Of a stretch of 64,000 nucleotides of DNA, positions 58,570 to 64,000 are shown one piece after another. A program made the translations under genes and the position numbers. Source of the stretch: Gnetum montanum (lineage: Eukaryota > Streptophyta > Gnetopsida > Gnetales > Gnetaceae); NCBI GenBank assembly GCA_015680685.1, contig MNCI01000651.1, forward strand, positions 1,131,507 to 1,195,506. Direction: 5' to 3'. The notes under the pieces were generated by a model, which saw only the letters and a program-made list of their open reading frames with translations, was not told where the DNA came from and did not search any database. Every line of letters starts with the position of its first letter. Position 1 is the stretch's first letter.

Positions 58570-60246
58570 AGGAGCTGAAGCTGTCACCCTGCCAAATCTG
58601 CCAGTTATATGTGAGGTGTTCGAAGTTCAATTTGAGCGTTGATTTTCTCCGGATATTTCTATGCCTTGTGTCTATGTTATAATTAGTCCCATCCCTATCT
58701 CACCAAAATAAATTAATCTTGGGTTCCGTGACATATATAAGGAGGTCAAAGGGAACATCCAAAGCACTACATTTTTCAAAGCATAATCTTGAGAAACATC
58801 TCTCTTCTATTGTAAATTCTTCTTCATCTTCAATTTTCTGAAGCTGTGCTGTTAACAGTCCAAGAATCTATTTTTTACTGGGTTTCTCACCTTGAAAGTT
58901 TTTCCTAGGTAACTCTTGTCTTTTTTTTTTATTTTCTACAATTTTTTTTAAAATTTAATGTAATATTGGTGCAAGCCACTGAAATAACATTATATGACCG
59001 GTGATCTGTAATTCCAGTGGTTGTATAGAAGGGTTAGCTGAATTATTTGGATACTTGACAAACTTGGTTCGCCTGGACATCTGGGATTGCAAAGGAATGG
59101 AAGGGTTACCTTAATCATTTGACCGTCTTCCACGCTTAAAATTTTTGAGTATCCATTGTTGCAATGATCTGAGAAGGCTACCTAAATCATTTGGGCATCT
59201 TTCACAGTTACAAACCTTGAGGATCAAAAATTGCAGTGCTCTACAAGGGTTACCTGAATCATTTGTACATCTTCCGAATTTACGGTACTTGAAAATTGAC
59301 AATTGCAGGGGTTTACACGGGTTATCTGAATCATCTGGACATCTGAATACATGAAGTTCCAGGATTGCAATGGTGAAGCTACTCAGCATCAATACCTTCA
59401 ATCGCTGGTGCATGAGGTTACCCAACGGACCACATTAATGAAGCAAAAGAGAGACAGTGTTGCCAATTTGCTTTCCGTCAATAGTGAAAATACACGTCGT
59501 CAATTAAGTGATATTGAGGTAAATAGCCCATCATTTTATACAAAGGCACCAATCTGCCCTCCATCCACGGTATCAAATGGACTGCTTGTGGTTGGGAAGC
59601 TTATGGGCCATTCCAGAGCTGTTGGACGATATAGCCGGTCTTTCAATTCTGACAAAGCTGAATCTTGATTCATGCTTGAACCTAACAGTGCTTCCAACAC
59701 ACATAAACAATCTTTCACATTTGACAGAGTTGTCCCTTAGGAGGCTTTGGAATTTAGAGGAGTCGCCGGACACCATTGGCAACTTACAAAACCTACGAAG
59801 TTTGTGATTGCATTGTTTTGAAAGGATTCCCATTTCAGTTAGGGAGTCTTTTTAGGCTGCAACTCCGAGCAGTTATAGATTGCTGGATGGTGGAAGTCCT
59901 GCACACACAAGCATTGGTCAGTCTTGAAGAGCTTCAAGTGATTGGCTGCGTAAACATGAGCAGCATTGCAGGGCTCTGGGGCCTTCCCAAGCTTAGAGCC
60001 ATTACAATTGAAGGGTGTTTGAACCTCACAGACATCCTGGTCATAGCTTATATAAATGAATGTGCCAGCATGAGATATTTGACGAGTCTCAATATCAGTG
60101 GGTGTTACCAGTTACGTCTTCTGCATCATGTCGTTGTGCACCTGCCTCAGTTCATGAATCTGCGGGTCACGCTTAATGACGATTTTCTCAGCGAATCATT
60201 GGAGAACGATACTAAGGTACGTATGTCTATATATTTTGATAAATAA
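58570..60246 (+). pseudogene. Broken 3' LRR region downstream of the TNL stop
   Basis: After the frameshift at ~58563 the old frame continues (QLEELKLSPCQ). Clear LRR coding resumes after attccag at 59017: GCIEGLAELFGYLTNL, then a TAA at 59112 where GAA is expected, then RRLPKSFGHLSQLQTL, LQGLPESFVHLPNL and a TGA at 59352 caused by a missing T. Next come FQDCNGE, a GTAAAT donor-like site at 59519, and in another frame IPELLDDIAGLSILTKLNL with NLSHLTELSL. A further shift near 59800 leads to FPFQLGSLFRL, VSLEELQVIGC and LTSLNISGCYQLRLL, up to ~60210. These are the original C-terminal LRRs or a fused neighbour copy. At least four lesions make it noncoding unless spliced around. Confidence 0.75.
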
Positions 60247-61544
60247 TATATGCAATTCTCATTTGCAAGTTGAGTTACGGATGTGCCTGTTTGTGATTAC
60301 ATAAATTAATGTGGACACAATTATACAGATTGACATGTTTATGTAAATAATAGGTGGAATTCTCGTTTACAAGTTAAGTGTGTGTACATTTATGATTGCA
60401 TAAATTATGTGGAGCACAGACATTGCCACCATGTCGTTTATGTGGAGAGCAGATGTTGCCAGGGGATGTAGTAAATGCGAAAACAAGCCCGGCATTGCTT
60501 TTGGCAGTGGAAATTTGCTCAATACCATAGACGACTGCTCATTCTCTTTTCATAAACTTTTGCCGGATCATGACGGTTCCTCTTCATTCTTATTCAGCAA
60601 CGGCTACTACATCAGTCACCACGACGACGTCATTAAAACTAAAACAACAACGATTTGTTTTGTCTCAACCATTTGCACTGTCGACTTCCCAATGCATATT
60701 CCCCCGCCTACAACCATATTAAATCTACAAGGGAAATCTACGAAATGTCAATCTACATGCTAGTGAAAGGTAATGTAGTTGATTCAAGAAAAATCGTTCG
60801 ATAAACCAAGAAGAAATTCCCCTATGCTAAATACTCTATTTCGGACAAGAGCCTTTAGAAACCTTACATAGAAAGAGAAGATTGGGTATATTAAATAGTG
60901 AATGGTATGATCATGTCATTTAAAGTTATTGATGAACAAGAAAGGATTGTTTAACAATACCTTTAAAAATGATTGGGAGATTGATGCCTTGGGAGGATAG
61001 AATAACATAACTATTTTTTTTTAAAGACCTCAAAGGAAAAATCCCAAAGCCATGACCAACTTGTTTTAAATTTATATATGATTCTACAAATGGAACCATA
61101 TGATATTAGTGTTGATCAAAGTTCTATGTAAGAGTTCCACTATTCAATAGATCTACAAGGTCTATGTATTATCATAAAATTTTTCTTTAAGTTTCAATTT
61201 AAATTATATCATTAAACAAAAATATATTTCTAAGGGTGACAAATTGTTTCTTTGCTTAGAAGTTAGCTTTATTGATTACTTCAAATTAGATAAATATGAA
61301 GGAGTTGACATTAGAAAGTAAAGTTAGTTATTTCATCATTAATTTTATTTAGTATCTTTTAGGTAAGTACATGGTAGAGAGGTATACTTATGTTGTTTGT
61401 AATTATGTAACTTGCATTTCATGCATTATTCAATTTTAAATATTTGAAGTAGATTTACATAACTATATTCTCTTGTATGAATGTGATTTTTTGTTGGGGC
61501 CTAGATGTTTTGTGAAACATTGCCCACTTTGTGGATCTTAATAA
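60247..61544. other. TNL 3' flank; one open frame of unknown nature (60407-60763)
   Basis: The 118-codon frame 60407-60763 (+) has balanced composition and more G+C and CpG than its AT-rich surroundings, with a Ser/Thr/His-rich middle (DHDGSSSFLFSNGYYISHHDD). I recognise no domain. It could be the 3' end of the TNL locus or a chance frame in gene-derived sequence. The rest is AT-rich with nothing recognised. Confidence 0.35.
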
Positions 61545-62266
61545 AATTAGAATTATTATGAATATAGATATAAATGTTGTCCATACATCCAAGTATACAA
61601 ATCATGAGCATTACATGTGATGTGATCATAATCTATGGAATAGATTAATGGAGCTTTTAGATAGTTAAACGTTGATCACAAATTGCTGTCTTTCCAACTA
61701 TGCTTATCTAGATCATAGTTCATATAGTTAAGTATAATTGAGGCATATGATCATTAGTGTTATGTGGTCATGATAAAATAATATTTAAAATATAAAGATT
61801 TAATTTAATGAATTTAGGAACAATGAATAAACTATAAGCTACCCTAAGTGATGAGTATCCATTCCCAATTTGCCATACACATCTTGAATTTACACAATCA
61901 TTGTTGGATTACCAAGTGCTAATTATTGGATTTGGTAAGTGACAACACTACTAATATTACCAAACAATTACATATTTATGCTCAAAATTGGTTGTACTCA
62001 ATTTACAAAGTTAACATACATTTTGGAATTAAAATATTAACAAAGTGCATGAAAGTACATAATAGTGAAAGCAAATTGCTAATAGGAAAACATTAAGCTT
62101 AGTTAAAATGTTACAATAAAGATAAATTAATTTCAATCCTATTGTTGTCATGAATTGTATCCATGTACAATATCACTTGAACAAGATTATATTCAATTAA
62201 TTAAAGTTCATGTTGTGGGCACTCATTGATTATGCTAACTTCTATGAAATAAGAGTTCTGTTACTA
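61545..62266 (-). repeat. Degraded L-family LTR
   Basis: Minus-strand relative of 36142-37100, recognisable by the reverse of the family words: atatagttaagtataattgaggcatatgatc, ggattaccaagtgct, and a stretch ending near attctaactt-like sequence. Its right part stops where the next L-family copy begins at ~62267, so either it is truncated or the next copy inserted into it. The left edge is approximate. Confidence 0.65.
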
Positions 62267-63090
62267 TGATGATAGATGAGTGGCAAGGTACTCGTACACT
62301 CAACCATACGAATACTAGCGTTTCATGCACAATTTGGTTGAACTCCAAGGACTAAGTGCTTATGCATCTTAATGGAACACTTAAGGTTAATCAATCGTTG
62401 TCTTCTCAAACTTACTTGTATTGTCACGGTTGTATGGTTAAGTAAGCTTGAGGTATATGATTTTTATATCTTTTATCTTTTTAATGTCTTATGCTAATAG
62501 GGGAAGGTGAAGAGAACTGAGTGACTAACTTTCATTAACTATTCACCAACTACGTTCTAATTGTTCCTAACACCAGTATTCGTTCCCACTTGCTGCACAC
62601 ATCCTGAACTAGTGCAACGCTACTAGGATTACCAAACGCTAATCGTTAGGGTTACCAAGTGCTATGCACATGCTCGAAGCAGTCGTACTGAGTGTACTTA
62701 ATTAGGAGAGTCAATGGTTGAGAGAGATTAATTAACTAGGAAAGCATTTAAACATTCAACAATAATTAATTACTATTTGGCTTAGTCTACATGCTGCAAG
62801 GTTTATCATAAAGTTTGTCTTTATTGCTGTACACAAATGTGTGCTTATGTACAATTTGCTCGAATAAAGATCCATTCACTTTAAGACTCCTACTGCGAGC
62901 ACATGGAAATTATTCTAACTTTGGAATGGTAAAACTGCAAGAGTTTAGCTAAGGGTCTAAGTCTAAGTGTCTAGAACAGGGAAAGCTATCTCTTATTTAT
63001 AGAAATTGCGACAGGTAGCGATACCATGTATGTGATGTCACAAGGCGGACGCGATATCGCGGATGCGATATCATGGCTCATCAATGATCA
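62267..63090 (-). repeat. Solo L-family LTR, least decayed copy
   Basis: Near-complete LTR of ~824 bp. On the plus strand it runs from TGATGATAGATGAG to ...CATCAATGATCA. It carries ccaaccatacgaat, gaggtatatgatttttat, ggattaccaaacgct and gcacatgctcgaagcagtcgtac. It keeps many CpG sites (ggcggacgcgatatcgcgg near 63045) that are TpG or CpA elsewhere, so it is probably the youngest. No internal region adjoins it. A 5-bp target duplication was not found. Confidence 0.75.
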
Positions 63091-64000
63091 AATAGTGAAA
63101 TTAATGTGGTAGGTAAGTAATATTTATAGGAATTTATTGTAATTACAACATTGCATTTATGATATACATCCCATTCTCCAATATAGTAGATTTGATATTG
63201 TAGTCAACAAACATAATTTTCATCCATTCCACGATAAGAGCTATATTGGCATTTTCCCAGTGAATCATCACTTTAGCCTTAAGCTTTTTGACATATGACA
63301 TATGATGCTTCATTATACCCACACAAATCACCAAAAACTTATCCTAATGTTATACAAAATGGATGAAATTTCATTGCAAAAGTTGTAAGGTGACTAGAAA
63401 TAGATTGATTGATATTAGAAAACTTGAATATCACATCATAAAATTTATTTAAGTGGTTGTTTCAGAATTTTAAAAAATGACTCAACATACAAATAAAACA
63501 TTGTCAAAACTACATGAGATCTTCAAATGTTTTATCGACTTTAAATCTTCATGCCATCTTAGAAAATTGTGGTTTTTATCTTGATGGTGGTTTTTAACTC
63601 CTTTCATGCATAATTTCTAAAGGGACAATTGATAATTTTTTGCATTAGTCTATGGATCTCTAGGTAGTAAACATGTGACATTCAAGCTCTAATTCATGTA
63701 TTTACTACTTGCTCACAATTTTGTCCTCTTCTTGGCCTCTTCTTATTCTTTTCTCAACTTCTTCTCCATGCCTTGCGAAAGTCTCCTAACCTTAGAAACT
63801 TGGTTAGGTGTTATTTGAAATCACCAAGGATCAAATGTTAAACTAGATTTGTCATGATACTTAAACGCTTTTGATCCTTTGGTTTTTTTAATTAAAAATA
63901 TAAAAATCTGGCATCAATGGCACAGGTTGATTATGAAATATCATTCCATAGGTTTTAAGGTAACCAAATCATCAAGTTAGTAGACACTTTTCAATTAAGT
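63091..64000. other. AT-rich terminal spacer
   Basis: No supported gene or repeat boundary. The minus-strand open frame 63143-63334 has no recognisable domain. Runs of A and T and a few transposon-like words only. Confidence 0.4.

Overview
The window looks like a seed-plant nuclear chromosome, most likely a gymnosperm (conifer-type). It has two real gene loci in about 55 kb of heavily decayed, nested retrotransposons. The gymnosperm call is an inference. It rests on a TIR-NBS-LRR gene (a class absent from grasses) whose LRR wording (LPDSFGNL..LKELYLMNCKALQG) resembles conifer TNLs as I remember them, and on large, old, nested LTR elements. No bacterial, organellar, CRISPR or rRNA feature was seen.

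Genes. At 2456-5245 (+) lies an intact, intronless coding sequence for a P-class pentatricopeptide-repeat protein with a C-terminal SMR domain, of the Arabidopsis At1g18900/At1g74750 type. At 54672-58569 (+) lies a five-exon TIR-NBS-LRR immune-receptor gene. All four introns are GT-AG with matching phases. It has a run of nearly identical 24-residue LRRs, an MHV in place of the MHD motif, and a one-base deletion that ends the protein early. Further LRR coding sequence, broken by stops and frameshifts, follows to about 60.25 kb.

Mobile DNA. (a) Gypsy-1 (6.07-30.3 kb, +) is an Athila-like Ty3/gypsy relic: LTR, tRNA-Asp-type PBS, gag, protease, RT, RNase H, integrase zinc finger, then an extra long ORF downstream of integrase, then LTR. 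(b) It is split inside RNase H by element-2 (11.77-25.44 kb, -), flanked by the target duplication TTGGT. Element-2 has ~1.4-kb LTRs and gag-protease remains but no recognisable RT or integrase, plus a ~3.7-kb array of ~185-bp satellite-like monomers. (c) A second 3' portion of the gypsy-1 family lies at 31.9-37.1 kb (+). (d) Gypsy-3 (37.1-43.2 kb, +) is a chromovirus-like element split inside RT by an RTE-type LINE (39909-41996, -) with an 11-bp target duplication. (e) Gypsy-2 (43.2-51.2 kb, -) is a relative of gypsy-1 and is split inside RNase H by element-3 (46676-50340, -). Element-3 is a small LTR element with a tRNA-Met PBS and one unrecognised 464-codon reading frame. (f) Solo or truncated LTRs of the gypsy-1 family lie at 61.5-63.1 kb.

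How it fits together. Each nesting event was dated relative to its host by reading the host frame across the junction. Coding decay is dominated by stops at Gln, Trp and Arg positions, as expected from cytosine deamination in methylated DNA. The candidates for something little described are the extra ORF carried by the Athila-like family (three copies here), the satellite array in the gag-only element, and the private ORF of element-3.
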